Counted from the first letter of the stretch, positions 1-11,654 are shown. The stretch is DNA of 64,000 nucleotides from Apostichopus japonicus (GCF_037975245.1 NC_092576.1:1500501-1564500); one strand, 5' to 3'. Numbers and translations are program-made. Notes: generated by a model not told the origin, from the sequence alone.

Positions 1-1587
1 GAGATGATTTTTAAAAGTTAACATCATTCTTTGAATTTCCACTCTCACAAGTAGCCTACTACTACTGAGCATCCGGATGCTGAATGGTATGTGTGAGGGT
101 GGGGTATTCTATAGTTGTATAGTGACGAACCGAAGGTTGAACGGGTATCAAAGTTCAAACGCCCCCTAAAACAATTCAAAGTCAAGATGTTGCAGTAAAT
201 CAACCAAGTTCAATCTGCCATTTCCACCATCAAAAATTCAAGACAATGCTTTACTCAACAACATTTATTCAAACTTTCATGAATTTCAAACGTGATTAGC
301 TTAGGTGTTCGAACTTCGATCCCACTATATGCCACCGAAACTAGGTAGGAAATGTCAGCCAATAATACATGACAACTCTGTGGCTCTGTTGGCTCCACTA
401 GCTTGTATGTTATTCTTTGAGGATGAGTGTTAAGCCATTGTAGCCGGTTACACAGAAGACAGATTTTCCTGGTTTTGCTTTCTGCAATTGTGACCAATTA
501 TTAGGCCTTCTATGTACCAAACCTACCGTGATTGCTTAAGAAAATGTTAACAGATAAAGTATACTGTTGTTGTACTATCACATGTTGATCATACACGTCT
601 GTCTGTTACATGACACCATGTGCATCAACAGTTTTACTTTGCCTGGGTTAGTAACAAGTGAAGGCCCTAGTCTACGCCAACTTAGGACTAGGGTAGTCCT
701 CGACCAGGACGTGGTACAATATGGGTCATGGCCAACGACCAAGGCCAACCCCCGGTCCCTATATCCTACCACCTAACTTTTTAATAATCTTTGATGCCTC
801 ACTGACTCTGGTAGGTAATATTAGTTATATAATTATGAAGCCTGACTAACAGTTAAGCCTCAGCTGCTAAGCATTGCATTCAGCGTGGGCGGCGTACGTT
901 TAGGACCCTGCACGTTAGGCCAAACGTACAGAAGCCGATCCCCTCCTGATTGTTCTGTTGGACACAAGTACTGTTGTACTACATCATGATAAGTCTGATT
1001 TCATCAAGAACCGTCCGTAGTCCTTGTACGTATGTACAAGTCTGTGCTACCTCAGTCTCCTAAAAACGTTAAATCTGCCGTAGCAATATTCTCAATAATG
1101 GTCCTGGTCACAAACAGTATCTCGTTGAGAAGTCGTATAGCATAATGGACAGTTGTCGTGAGTCAATCGGCTGTGCACCTTTTAATTGAACTGACGAAAT
1201 TTGGAATAGGGAAATATTTCTTCCAAAGAATCTATACAATCTGTTACGTAATTTAAGAAAGTGAAATCACTGCATGCAAACGCACTCGAACCGAGTTGGG
1301 GCTGGGCCTGTTCCAGGCCTGTACTGTACTGTATTGTGATCTATTCAAGCAATACCCATGAAATCCACTAGATACAGTACGTACGTACGTACACGGTACC
1401 TCATAGAAGGAGACAACTTTGCAAGCCGAGGGCACATTTCCATGAAAACCGCACGCATGTGCGTTTGGAAACCTAGATTTGAAGTCTGATGCTCTGACAC
1501 TTCACTTGTGTGCTAAAAAGGGCTAAGCAAAACAGTAAATACTAGGTAAGCAGGACTCTAGATCCACGATCGTTTAAGTACCCATTC
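1..1587. other. Non-coding stretch, no recognised gene
   Basis: No reading frame here looks like protein and no RNA gene is recognised. The only local pattern is four GTAC units at 1377-1392, a short self-complementary run. It may be intergenic or intronic sequence of a gene whose exons lie elsewhere. Confidence 0.5.
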
Positions 1588-1783
1588 ATGCACATAGGCG
1601 TAGGAGCCCAATTTGATTGGGGGGGGGGGGGGTGGGGCTGTAAAGCGGAGCGCCACCATCACAACATTTTGGCCAAAAATACCCCTCAGATTGCCGGAAA
1701 TGGCACTTTTGAGGCCTTGCAAGTTGCATCTAAAATTCTTTATTTGATAATCTCACGTTTTAGAAATGTACACGTCCCCAAAA
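1588..1783 (+). repeat. Dispersed G-run repeat, same family as 58659-58880
   Basis: After a long G run this segment shares the blocks GCGGAGCGCCACCAT and GCCGGAAA(T/C)GGCACTT, in the same order, with 58659-58880. A related 'GGCC-AGATGCAATTTGG' block occurs at 55533-55852. The copy runs straight into A residues and then a purine microsatellite, as if its A-rich tail seeded the expansion. Superfamily is unknown; it may be a non-autonomous TIR element or a SINE. Confidence 0.6.
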
Positions 1784-2865
1784 AAGAAGAAGAAGAAGAA
1801 GAAGAAGAAGAAGAAGAAGAAGAAGAAGAAGAAGAAGAAGAAGAAGAAGAAGAAGAAGAAGAAGAAGAAGAAGAAGAAGAAGAAGAAGAAGAAGAAGAAG
1901 AAGAAGAAGAGAAGAAGAAGAAGAAGAAGAAGAAGAAGAAGAAGAAGAAGAAGAAAGAAGAAGAAGAAGAAGAAGAAGAAGAAGAAGAAGAAGAAGAAGA
2001 AGAGAAGAAGAAGAAGAAGAGAAGAAGAAGAAGAAGAAGAAGAAGAAAGAAGAAGAAGAAGAAGAAGAAGAAGAAGAAGAAGAAGAAGAAGAAGAAGAAG
2101 AGAAGAAGAAGAAGAAGAAGAAGGAGAAGAAGAAGAAGAAGAAGAAGAAGAAGAAGAAGAAGAAGAAGAAGAAGAAAGAAGAAGAAGAAGAAGAAGAAGA
2201 AGAAGAAGAAGAAGAAGAAGAAGAAGAAGAAGAAGAGAAGAAGAAGAAGAAGAAGAAGAAGAAGAAGAAGAAGAAGAAGAAGAAGAAGAAGAAGAAGAAG
2301 AAGAAGAAGAAGAAGAAGAAGAAGAAGAAGAAGAAGAAGAAGAAGAAGAAGAAAGAAGAAGAAGAAGAAGAAGAAGAAGAAGAAGAAGAAGAAGAAGAAG
2401 AAGAAGAAGAAGAGAAGAAGAAGAAGAAGAAGAAGAAGAAGAAGAAGAAGAAGAAGAAGAAGAAGAGAAGAAGAAGAAGAAGAAGAAGAAGAAGAAGAAG
2501 AAGAAGAAGAAGAAGAAGAAGAAGAAGAAGAAGAAGAAGAAGAAGAAGAAGAAGAAGAAGAAGAAGAAGAAGAAGAAGAAGAAGAAGAAGAAGAAGAAGA
2601 AGAAGAAGAAGAAGAAGAAGAAGAAGAAGAAGAAGAAGAAGAAGAAGAAGAAGAAGAAGAAGAAGAAGAAGAAGAAGAAGAAGAAGAAGAAGAAGAAGAA
2701 GAAGAAGAAGAAGAAGAAGAAGAAGAAGAAGAAGAAGAAGAAGAAGAAGAAGAAGAGAAGAAGAAGAAGAAGAAGAAGAAGAAGAAGAAGAAGAAGAAGA
2801 AGAAGAAGAAGAAGAAGAAGAAGAAGAAGAAGAAGAAGAAGAAGAAGAAGAAGAAGAAGAAGAAA
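1784..2865 (+). repeat. (GAA)n microsatellite, about 1.08 kb, all purine on + strand
   Basis: Essentially pure GAA for about 1080 bases, broken only by single-base slips (GAGAAG, GAAAGAAG) and one GGA near 2123. The slips shift the reading phase, so all frames stay open on both strands and give meaningless Glu/Lys/Arg or Phe/Ser/Leu runs. A shorter GAA patch at 3070-3083 is followed by the same ATTGTTCAACGA sequence that follows this tract, so flank and repeat were duplicated together. Uninterrupted homopurine GAA of this length is known to form triplex structures. Confidence 0.98.
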
Positions 2866-3047
2866 TTGTTCAACGACACGTAGGAGGGATTATGTTGCTG
2901 TGTCGGTTGAGACTGCAATTTGTCTCACAAAAAATATAAAAAATAAATATGATAAACCTGTACTTCTAGGCTTGCAGCTGCAGCTAAGCAAACTTCCAAA
3001 ATTTATCACACTTACTGTCAACGTGAAGATGTTGATAGGAAAGTAAA

Positions 3048-3192
3048 TAACTCAGTGAAAAAAAAAACGAAGAAGAAGAAGAAATTGTTCAACGAAATGA
3101 CATTGTTCAACGTACCTGTACATGTTCTCAATTATTAGAATTTCATTAAAACGCAGTTTCTTCTTAGATACGTTTTTTTTTTCACTGAGTTA
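3048..3192. repeat. Perfect 22 bp inverted repeat with 101 bp spacer
   Basis: The left arm (3048-3069: TAACTCAGTG, ten A, CG) is the exact reverse complement of the right arm (3171-3192). The spacer holds the second copy of the GAA/ATTGTTCAACGA block. It could be the ends of a small MITE or a snap-back duplication; no clear target-site duplication was identified. Confidence 0.7.
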
Positions 3193-4599
3193 TATTTGAT
3201 AATGGAAACAAAAACATTTGCAGCACATTTGCGGAGATTAAATTATTCATCCTGTTGTTGATAAAATAACACAAACTTTGCTAAGAAAATATATCTGTAT
3301 CTTCGTCAAAGAAAATGCTAAGGGTATAAAGTTGTGACTTAATGAGGCAGAAAACTTCCAGCGTTTTTATGGAGCTGTTAACTTCAGTTACCCGGAAAAT
3401 CCCTCGATCATCATATTCGTAATGGATCTTCTATAGCTTGCATTTACTTTTTGTTTGTCAATTGTTTGTCAATAAAATAATGACTGTTTGTATCATACGA
3501 TTGATCTGTATATGATAAAGTTTGCTCAACGAAGGGACATCAATACGGAAAATCTGCAATGACTTACATGAAGTCAAAAGTACAGATAGCCAATAGAAGT
3601 ACTCCATATTGCTTCATGCGCAATTATCAGCCTACAGCAACCAGGGAGTTGTAACATAACAACTCTCTGCAGCAACATACTAATCGTATTCCACGCCCTG
3701 CTGGACGTGTTAAATGTGAACAAAGAAACATACCTGCTGTGATCTTTCGACGAGCACTATTTGGAGCACAACTGCGTTCTCAACTATGCTTAAAGGTGAC
3801 AGTTTCAATGCGCTGGCAATGTTGCAAATAATCCCTGGAAGATTGGTGTCCTAAATACAAGTAGTCAGTTAATTTATCGTCAATCCTTTACGTCTTACTT
3901 TCCAAAAAAAACCCCAAAAAACAAAGTTACTAACACGTACATGAACGTCGCCAAACAAATGTTATACAAGTCTGTTAGAAATAAAGTCTCAGGTTTCGCG
4001 CAGGTTTTTGAACCTTGGACCCTAAGTGAGGCATACGATAATATACGTAGTATATATGCTAATAGAGGTTTAGTCATTGTTTTGTCAATGCAGCAATGGT
4101 GGCGGGAAAGAGACACCGGGCTGAAACCAAGTATTTGATTGGCTGTGCCACATCACGTTATTGCACATCTGCTTCATTGCCTTTGTATATTTTAGGGTAA
4201 TGCAATGTCAACAAATGCAGTCTGCTCTCGGAATTGAACACATGCAGACGTTGATTGGTACTTCAGGTTGGCATGTGTTCAACCCTTAAAAGTGTATGCT
4301 AAGGTGAATACAAGATAAAGCGATCGGCAAGAAAAAGATGGCTCTTACTGCAGGATTGGAAGAGGACGAAATACGATTGAATGAAGGAGACATTGTCGCC
4401 CAAAATAAAATAAAAAATAAGATACTCAACTATCATTTAGAATCCATCAGAAACTATGTAGAATCATGCATACTGAGTGGAAGTGAACTGAACAGGGAAT
4501 CCTCAGAAATGAACCTTGTTTGTACTTGTACACTATCCCAATTCAATTCGCGTAACCGGTAATATATAATATTCTGTATATTATGTAAATTATACGCTA
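3193..4599. other. Non-coding stretch, no recognised gene
   Basis: AT-rich sequence with a few short open frames (up to 74 codons, for example 4338-4562) that resemble no family I know and lack splice or codon evidence. I see no repeat shared with the rest of the window. Confidence 0.4.
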
Positions 4600-5240
4600 T
4601 ATATGCTCAAATCATCGGATATCTGCATTCATTCTTAGTTTAAAACACATCCATTCTTTGAAATGAATACGGTAGACATGTAGAGATGCGCAGGCTATTA
4701 TAAAATATATGGGCTTATAGTCTATCAGTATGAGTCTTTAAATCCGAACAAATACATATTATCACTTATTTATAACGGGTCTTTTCCATGTTTCACAATC
4801 ATGGAATATTAATCCTATTTTAGTTCATTAATTTTCTTTGAAACAGGTGTTTGTTCAAAGTATAACATCGCTCGAAATATAACCGAAGATTCTCATGGCT
4901 TATTTGATGTTGTACGTGCCTGCTGTAGCCATAATTGAGCCTCAGATTACCAGTAGCGGGCGGTATAACAAACACCTTTGGCAAACCATAATTTGGTTAC
5001 TTCGTAAAGGAGGAGTGTCTTTGAATTGCTTTGCGCTATCATTGATACCCTAAAAGTGCACACGTGAGACTGACAAGGTTTACTAATTTATATGTTTCTC
5101 ATTCGCGGAGGACGTCGTGTGTAAGGTGGATGGGGCCAGGTTTGCTGCAGAGGTCCTGACAGTGCCGTACATACCGCTCTGGGTCCTAATGTGCGTGATC
5201 AATTCCGTTTACAGATCTTCACAAATTTGTATAGTGCTTT
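4600..5240 (+). repeat. R1 segment of composite repeat, diverged copy
   Basis: This matches 10500-10787, 17213-17560 and 33260-33760: the block starting ATCATCGGATATCTGCAT, then TGAAACAGGTGTTT, CATGGCTTATTTGATG, and GAGCCTCA-ATTACCA. It is the most diverged R1 copy and is not followed by the R1 tail found in the other copies, so it is either truncated or an older insertion. Confidence 0.75.
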
Positions 5241-6453
5241 AACATATCTCACTATATGTGTTCATTGTGATAACATGTTCACAAAGATCTCGTCTACAAA
5301 AATTACGTGAAGAATTGAAGATCCAGTATATTCCGTTTGGGAGAATCGGACACAATTTCGCTGGCGATCAACGCTCAACACAGTTGGGCAGACGTGATTG
5401 AAAATAAATACTTCAAAGAATCTTTCTGATTGTCTTACAACTAGGTGTGTTTAAAGTTCATCGTCATAAATATAATCAGCAGTTAATTTTAACGACGCCT
5501 TATAAGCCAGCGACCACAAATGTGGGAGAAGCCCGCAGGAGCTTATGGATTACAACTTACACGGCGGGTGGTTTCGAGTTCAACATTTTAACTCAAATTT
5601 GGAATCTTTCCAATTAAGAAAGCCATTTCAGATGGGAAAACCGTATATTGCTCTTGTGTGAAAAACCAACCTTGCAATTACCCGGAGCCGCCCGATTTCT
5701 AAGTCCAATCGCTTTAAATGCACCGCCTTTATCCACTCAGCCACAGTACCGTGTTACCAATCGTACGGTGAGTAACATTTCGTTGATATAACGTGCTAGC
5801 TATGAGTAGTTAATACCATATTTTCGAATATGTCACACTATGTTTGAAGGTTCTTTACTTTCAGGCGTCAGTCAGAGATTCCTCATAGGAATTCGCGGTG
5901 ATTTCAGAAACTGCAGCTTGTCACGGTCAGAGGAACTATAAAGGACCGATATGACAGCGTCCTCTGTTTTGATTCTTTTATTAGGGCTTGGCTGCTGATT
6001 CTCGTGAGAAACACGTGTTATTATAGGAATAAGATCGTAGTTCAAGTCCGACATAAATGGCATTGACTATCACGAACCTTGCTCCTTATAGCCCAGTCAA
6101 CATTTTATCAACCATAATATTACTCTGCAGTAGTACTACTCCGCATTTCTAGATAGTGTAGAACATACATGGTACTGTTGTGTACATGTTGTATTAAGAT
6201 GAATTAATGACCAAATGTGTTGCTAACATACTGTACAATTATTACCAGATAGTAGCAAATGTGGAAAACTGGTATTTTCGGATTCTTACCGCTTTTGCAC
6301 GGTTAGTACATCTCGTCAGTACGGTACATTTGAGCTTTCTGTGCGTTTTGTCAAGATATAGTAGAAAGATTTCTTAAGTTTTGGCCAGAAATACTAAAGT
6401 GTACAAAACGGTTATTATCAGATTTTACCGTTTTGTAATGTGTTTAATTTTTT
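5241..6453. other. Non-coding stretch, no recognised gene
   Basis: No coding signal or repeat relationship recognised. Short open frames such as 5872-6063 on the minus strand show no family resemblance. Confidence 0.4.
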
Positions 6454-6663
6454 AATGAGCTTGTCTTTACTACGCTTCCGTACCAGGACTCAATAAGATC
6501 ACGTGACATCTCTCAATTGGTATGAAGTACAAAAAATAACTAACCACGGCGTGTTCAAGTTATCAATGAGCTTGTCATTACTACGCTTCCGTACCAAGAC
6601 TCAATCACATCACGTGACATCTCTCAATTGGTATGGAGTACAAAAAATAACTAAACACGGTGT
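6454..6663 (+). repeat. Direct tandem duplication, unit about 111 bp
   Basis: Two adjacent copies (6454-6564 and 6565-6663) share AATGAGCTTGTC, ACTACGCTTCCGTACCA, CACGTGACATCTCTCAATTGG and ATGGAGTACAAAAAATAACT with few differences. The duplication stops at the 3' end of the adjoining SINE, so the SINE landed at its edge or the duplication formed afterwards. Confidence 0.85.
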
Positions 6664-6664
6664 T

Positions 6665-6838
6665 CTGTTTTCAGAAAAGTCAACCAAGATATAACCTGGG
6701 CACAAAAATCAAACAACTAAATCACTGATCCGCTCTCAACCCCAGTCCCCTAACATCGAGGCTGTAACTGTGTCATCATCCTCAAGTGTTTATCACGATA
6801 CCCCTAGAAAGAACAGATACTGCACATGATCTTTTCAA
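6665..6838 (-). mobile_element. U2 snRNA-headed SINE, copy A (5'-truncated)
   Basis: Read on the minus strand, 6835-6811 gives AGATCATGTGCAGTATCTG followed by TTCTTT, matching nucleotides about 24-47 of U2 snRNA. It then continues with the family body: AGGGGTATCGTGATA, GATGATGACACAGT, a hairpin region ending AGGGGACTGGGG, GAGAGCGGATCAGT, ATTTTTGTGCCCAGG and a final ACTTTTCTGAAAA snap-back. The ATTTTTG before the last stem looks like an Sm-type site, although other copies lack it. The copy begins where copy B ends. Confidence 0.8.
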
Positions 6839-7030
6839 GAAAAGTCACCCTGCAGGAAGGAACCTAAGAATTAAAAGCCCAACAATGAACCGACTGATCC
6901 GCTCTCATCACCAGTCCCCTTGCATGGAGACTGTGACTGTGTGATCATCGTCAGCTGTATATCACGGTTCCCCTACAAGGCGAATATTATGCTACACATG
7001 ATCTCAGCCAAAAGGCCGCGTACGGCTTAC
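6839..7030 (-). mobile_element. U2 snRNA-headed SINE, copy B
   Basis: On the minus strand, 7022-6988 reads CGCGGCCTTTTGGCTGAGATC, then ATGTGTAGCAT, matching U2 snRNA nucleotides about 9-38. The body follows: AGGGGAACCGTGATATACA, CTGACGATGATCACACAGT, CACAGTCTCCATGCAAGGGG, GAGAGCGGATCAGTCGG, then a GTTCCTTCCTGCAGG stem region and GGTGACTTTTC. It is the longest copy between head and body. Copy A follows it tail-to-head on the same strand. The position equivalent to U2 A30 is T, as in copies A and C. Confidence 0.85.
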
Positions 7031-8736
7031 CGTGTACTGCCAGGAAATCACCCGACATGTAGCATAAAACAGCTTATTGTGTCACTTGACAGCTCTCAGT
7101 ATCTCCATAACAACTCCCTGGTATAACTAAGCACGAGAAATAACTCACTTGAAAGAAACGTCACAACTGCTGTCATTCAACGAATGTGAGTGATTCACTT
7201 ACCATTTCTTAGTGGAATGTAACAACTCTACAAGAACGTGAATTAACAAATCAGACAATATGTCGGCGTCCAGTTACTCTTGCACTCCCAAACCACTTCT
7301 AGTAATTTGATTGGTTGATTCATATATAACTTGGCTCAATAGAGTATACATGTAAACTATATGAAAATGTGACATATATACATAAAGAAGCACAATAATA
7401 TTCCCAGATAGTTACCTTAATCTCTTGTGGTACACTTTCGGCCCCTCAAGTGCCTCTATAACTCGAATTATTTACTTTTGCTAACAAAAGTAATGCATGT
7501 TTTTATAAGGGTTCTTTTTAAATCAAATTTATGATGTTTTCGAATTTCGATTTTCCCAAAAGGAATATCATGTGTTATCCACAATATCTTGTGTGCCGAA
7601 TGATGGATAGAATCATAGAAACCCTACATCTCCCAAGTAAAACGCAACTTCAGCATGGTGGAGTTATTGAGAGCAGGCCCTTTGTCATTTTACTTTTATT
7701 AGTTCAAGCATGCAGCGTTCCACAGTGTAATGGAAATGTTATAGAATCACCCGCTCTCGGCCTGGCCTATATGGTTAGGACGCGTTTTTAACAAAGAAGA
7801 CCTTCATTACTTCACGATAATTATTTCAGCTATTTCACATAACTTGGACGTAACGATGCATCATAGAAGGATAGATAATCGAAGAAATATGGACTATACT
7901 AACCTAAAATTAGTTTGTGTAAAAGTAAGTGTGCCTGACATTTCGATCTTAGCAGGATCTTCTTCAGAGGCTGAATGACAAGACAATACAAGGGACAAAA
8001 TACAAGCACAGAATACAGATAGGTTAATGAGCAGGGTGAACACAAAAGATATTGATGTAAGAGGATTAGTTGAGAAAAGAAATAAAATTGGTTTGGATGT
8101 TACGAGTTTTTAGCTTAAATCATGGAAACCACAATATACTTTTACATTATACAGAATCTCAATAAGATATGAATGAGCATTGTGTATGTATAATAGGATT
8201 ATTTATCGCAAAGCATCTAATATTATCATTGTCTACCTTTACATTATCACCTAACACCGATACTTTACCATGTATCGGTTCCCTGCCCCACTCCCCCCTC
8301 CCCCAACAAACACGAGTTGAGAGTCATGAAAGATTGAACTCATGAATGCAGAAGTCATCAACGAACGTTAATTGCTAATGTTCAATTGTTCTATCGATTA
8401 ATTAGGAAAGATTTGTTAATAACTGCATTTTCATACATTTCCCTCTCGATGTATTATATACATATACACAATAGCCTCAACAGAAGTTCATTGACAATAA
8501 GAGACACTGGAGGTTCAGAAAGTGAGTTGCATTCTGGCTTGACTCAGTCAAAAAAATAAAGAATGAAGAAAACGATGGTAGCTTTGGCAAAATACAGTAT
8601 TGCAACTATCCTTTAGATTTCAGCACGAGCGGGACCAGACTCTGCTTAGCATATACTGTACCCTGCACACCTTATCCGATTCAAATTGAATTCTGGGAAG
8701 ATTTATTCTTTACGACCATGAACCATCGAATTGGTA
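7031..8736. other. Non-coding stretch with one SINE-like motif
   Basis: No gene recognised. At 7928-7975 the block CCTGACATTTCGATC-TAGCAGGATCTTCTTCAGAGGCTGAAT occurs, in spaced pieces, which also lies inside every R2 copy (about 9665, 30118, 38945). Here it stands outside R2, so it is probably a small dispersed element in its own right. Confidence 0.45.
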
Positions 8737-10335
8737 AGTTTGCAGTGGCCCGCGTGATAGTCTCAGGGAGCCTTCTCTAGCACGGGTTACATACAGAAGC
8801 GATCATTGATCATATATACCATGATTTTGTTCTTGAATGCCAACATGTTGGACGATAAAATCGCAAAGACGTAGGTAAAATAAGGAATAGATTCCAGCAA
8901 AAACAGCGTGTCTACCAAAGATACAAACTTTTCAGAATGATTCTTTGTAGCTGTGCTTATTTTCGAGACTGCTTTTTCGTTAATATCTTGATATTTTTGT
9001 TTCATCAATGTGTTTAATGCTACAAAAAGAAATTTAAGATGAATATTCATGATTTTATTCCATTTAGATTTTGTAGTCAATTCAGACTTTTTACAATCTT
9101 CCCCTATAAAATGAAGAGTCACAATGCAGTTAAATAATTACTAAAGCTATTGTATTGATATAATAATAATAATCCGGTAGGTTATGTGAACTTTTTTCTG
9201 TGATATACGTTAACGGATTTCCTTAAATTTGTAAGTGGACTATTCCATGAGAATGGCTCGCAACTAAGGCAAGTTAACACAATATTGACAGCTTCAGCAG
9301 TGACTAAAACTGACTTTGTCTAGTCACTGTAGTTAGGCTATTGCTAAACACGGGGGATTTCCCCTAATGAAAGAGACCATGACGTCATTCAAAGAGTCCA
9401 ACCATACAATAGAGCTTTACCCCCATACTTTAAGTCGTTAATAAAACCGCAAATTTAAATAATAAGGTCGCTTATGAAACACTAAACGTGATGATCACAC
9501 TAACAGCATTAACTTAAACCATCCATCATAACAATAAAATAGGAAATAGCAAGAAAAAATCTTGCTAATTGATGTAATTTTAAAATAAAAAATAAAACAA
9601 AAACTGTTAGTAAACTGCTTATCCAATAAAGAGCCTGTGTAAGAAAATGTGTAAAAGTAAGTATAGGCCTGACATTTCGATCCTAGCAGGATCTTCTTTA
9701 GAGGCTGAATGGCTGAATTGATGTCATTTGAAATAAACATCCCCGGAGTTCTATAAGGTTGATTAAATCTCAACTAGAGAAATAGTGAATATATTTACTA
9801 GGAATTTTGGACATTATCAATTAACTATACGACATTGTCTTGATAAGGATCATATTTACGCTATATAGGTATGCATGGTACCATGTACGCAAGTACACAA
9901 TTTCAAGTGAAACTGAACAGTCAGGGGATCGAAGACGGTAACTTATTGAATCTTGTACACTGACATGTGAACGAAGTGATGTAATGTGTTTATCCTACTA
10001 TAGATGAGTATATACTTTAGGCATGTGTACACGCGCCTCCTCTCCGCACAGTCTTTTAATAATCATATAAAGCTTGTAATGTAAACATCGATAAAAAAAT
10101 TGACAGAAATAGTGAAGCTTTTGTTTAAAAAACACATAATAAAAACTTCGAAATTGTGTTGGTTGATCGCGACGAAAATCACGGCAATTATTTTTTGGAA
10201 GGGGGGGGGGGGAGCAGTGGGAGCTCGGACAAGATTCGCGACCCCCTATTTTTTGGCGACCCGCTTTTGGGTCGCAACCCCAACTTTGGTAACCGCTGAT
10301 TTAGACCTCAGCCACAAGCAGAGAGAACTCTGTTA
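8737..10335 (+). repeat. R2 segment of composite repeat, copy 1 (uninterrupted)
   Basis: This runs collinearly with 38018-39563 and with the split copy 20925-21147 plus 29537-30705. Landmarks in order: GTAGCTGTGCTTATTTTCGAG, GATGAATATTCATGA, TTGTCTAGTCACTGTAGTTAGG, CATGACGTCATTCA, CCTGACATTTCGATCC, GTACACGCGCCTCC, and a hAT-like end (GATTCGCGACCCC, TTGGGTCGCAACCCC, GGTAACCGCTG) near 10235-10306. It carries no intact gene. Because it lacks the insertion at about 9094-9097, it serves as the empty site for the 8.39 kb element. Confidence 0.85.
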
Positions 10336-10787
10336 TTTATCCTACTATTGATCGTTTTAGTATACCAAAAAAAAAAAAAAGGAAGATGAACATTTTAAAT
10401 AAAATAAAAATGAAGGGAAAATACCAACAAAATAAGGAAAATAATTAAATGAAGAAACGACTCTCAACGGATAGTTAATTAGTTGTTTATATTAAATACA
10501 TACAGTAACATGTACAGATCATCGGATATCTGCATACTTTCCAAGAATCAAACACATCCTTTGTGTTGAAGTGCATACGGTAGATATATAGAGGTACGTA
10601 GGCTATTATGCTATGAAGTATAGGCTTATGGTCTAGCAGTATAGGTCTTTAAATCTGAACAAGACATATGATATAAATCCTATTTTAGTTCTTTACTTTT
10701 CTTTGAAACAGGTGTTTATACATTGTATAACATCGCTTGAAACATAACCGAAGCTTTTCATGGCTTATTTGATGCCGTAGCCATCAT
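10336..10787 (+). repeat. R1 segment, unit 1, left part (interrupted at 10787)
   Basis: This matches 33061-33540 nearly base for base through ATTGATCG, AGAAACGACTCTCAACGGATAG, ATCATCGGATATCTGCAT and GGCTTATTTGATGC. It breaks after GTAGCCATCATT. The continuation of R1 (GCCTCAAA-GACCAA-AGAGGGCG) is found 6.4 kb later at 17213, so everything between is inserted material. Confidence 0.85.
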
Positions 10788-10889
10788 TATACCAACTGCG
10801 GAAATGATGAAGAGATTACCGGCCTACGATAATATTAGACGAAAGGAAGAACGAAAAAAGAAGGCAATTGAGGTGGGGGAACAATACTG
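10788..10889 (+). pseudogene. Coding-like remnant of unassigned transposon protein
   Basis: A frame open for about 31 codons to a TGA at about 10889 reads Pro-Thr-Ala-Glu, then LPAYDNIRRKEERKKKA. The basic pattern after a Leu-Pro aromatic resembles regions of transposase-associated proteins (MULE/FLYWCH type), but it could equally be an upstream piece of the LINE whose RT lies at 15364-17212. It is bounded by the R1 break on one side and the TTAGTC-rich element on the other. I cannot assign it further. Confidence 0.25.
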
Positions 10890-11453
10890 AAAACTTAAAT
10901 TGGTTCACCGACTAACATAACGTTAGTCCATCTGGTGCCTCTCCCGACTAACATAGCCTTAGTCAGTTGATATACCGACTAATTTATTCCTTAGTCAGTT
11001 GGATTTCTTAGTGGGTCATCTTAGTCCGTCAACTTAGTCGATCAACAATTTCTGAGTCGGTAAATGTATATTAGTCAGTTACATTAGTTGGTGACATTAG
11101 TCGGTCTTTACCGACTAATTTATATGAGCCACCGACTAGTTTATAGCAGGTTTTACATTAGTCAGGATGGTGCCTCTCCGACTAACCTTTCTTAGTCGGT
11201 ATCGACTGACTAGTTGCACTGACTAGAATCACTGAAAGAATTAAACCCGACTAGTTTCACTGACTAGCATCACTGAAAGAAAAGAGAGCAGAAGAAACAC
11301 AAATAATGTGTACATTGGCAGTATTTATTTCTGATAAAACTTCTGATGTCTACAAAGGCTGACTTTCGACAGATAGAGAAGAAACCACTGTAAACAAAAA
11401 TCTGAAAATATGATTTTATTCCAACAAAGTTAAGACAAGTTAATGGATCAAAC

Positions 11454-11654
11454 ATGAATCGCAAAAGTATAGCACTGCACAATAATGCAAAGTTGAATCT
11501 TGAGCAAGGGTTCCTCATGACTTTCGTTTTAAAGTGGTACCCCAAATCGACACCAGTTAAGTCTTCACGAACAAAGAGTGTTTCTCTTAACTACAAATGG
11601 CCTCCCACTTGTCTTCAGGAAGCCAAATTCTGCACCATTATTGACCTGTGAACA
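11454..11654 (-). other. Possible decayed exon inside TTAGTC element
   Basis: On the minus strand a pyrimidine-CACAG acceptor-like site is followed by GTCAATAATGGTGCAGAA, open for about 26 codons in one frame. An adjacent frame is open through LTGVDLGYHFKTKVMRNP. The frame change suggests a frameshifted or short exon. No family recognised; weak evidence. Confidence 0.15.

Noticed and set aside
1588-3046. Three frames of about 390-430 codons across the GAA tract
   Set aside because: They are Glu/Lys/Arg or Phe/Ser/Leu runs produced by the microsatellite on either strand, with phase changes at slips; no protein signal outside it.
8787-9773. Minus-strand frames of 92-111 codons in R2
   Set aside because: Equivalent frames in the other R2 copies are broken, and there is no recognisable domain.
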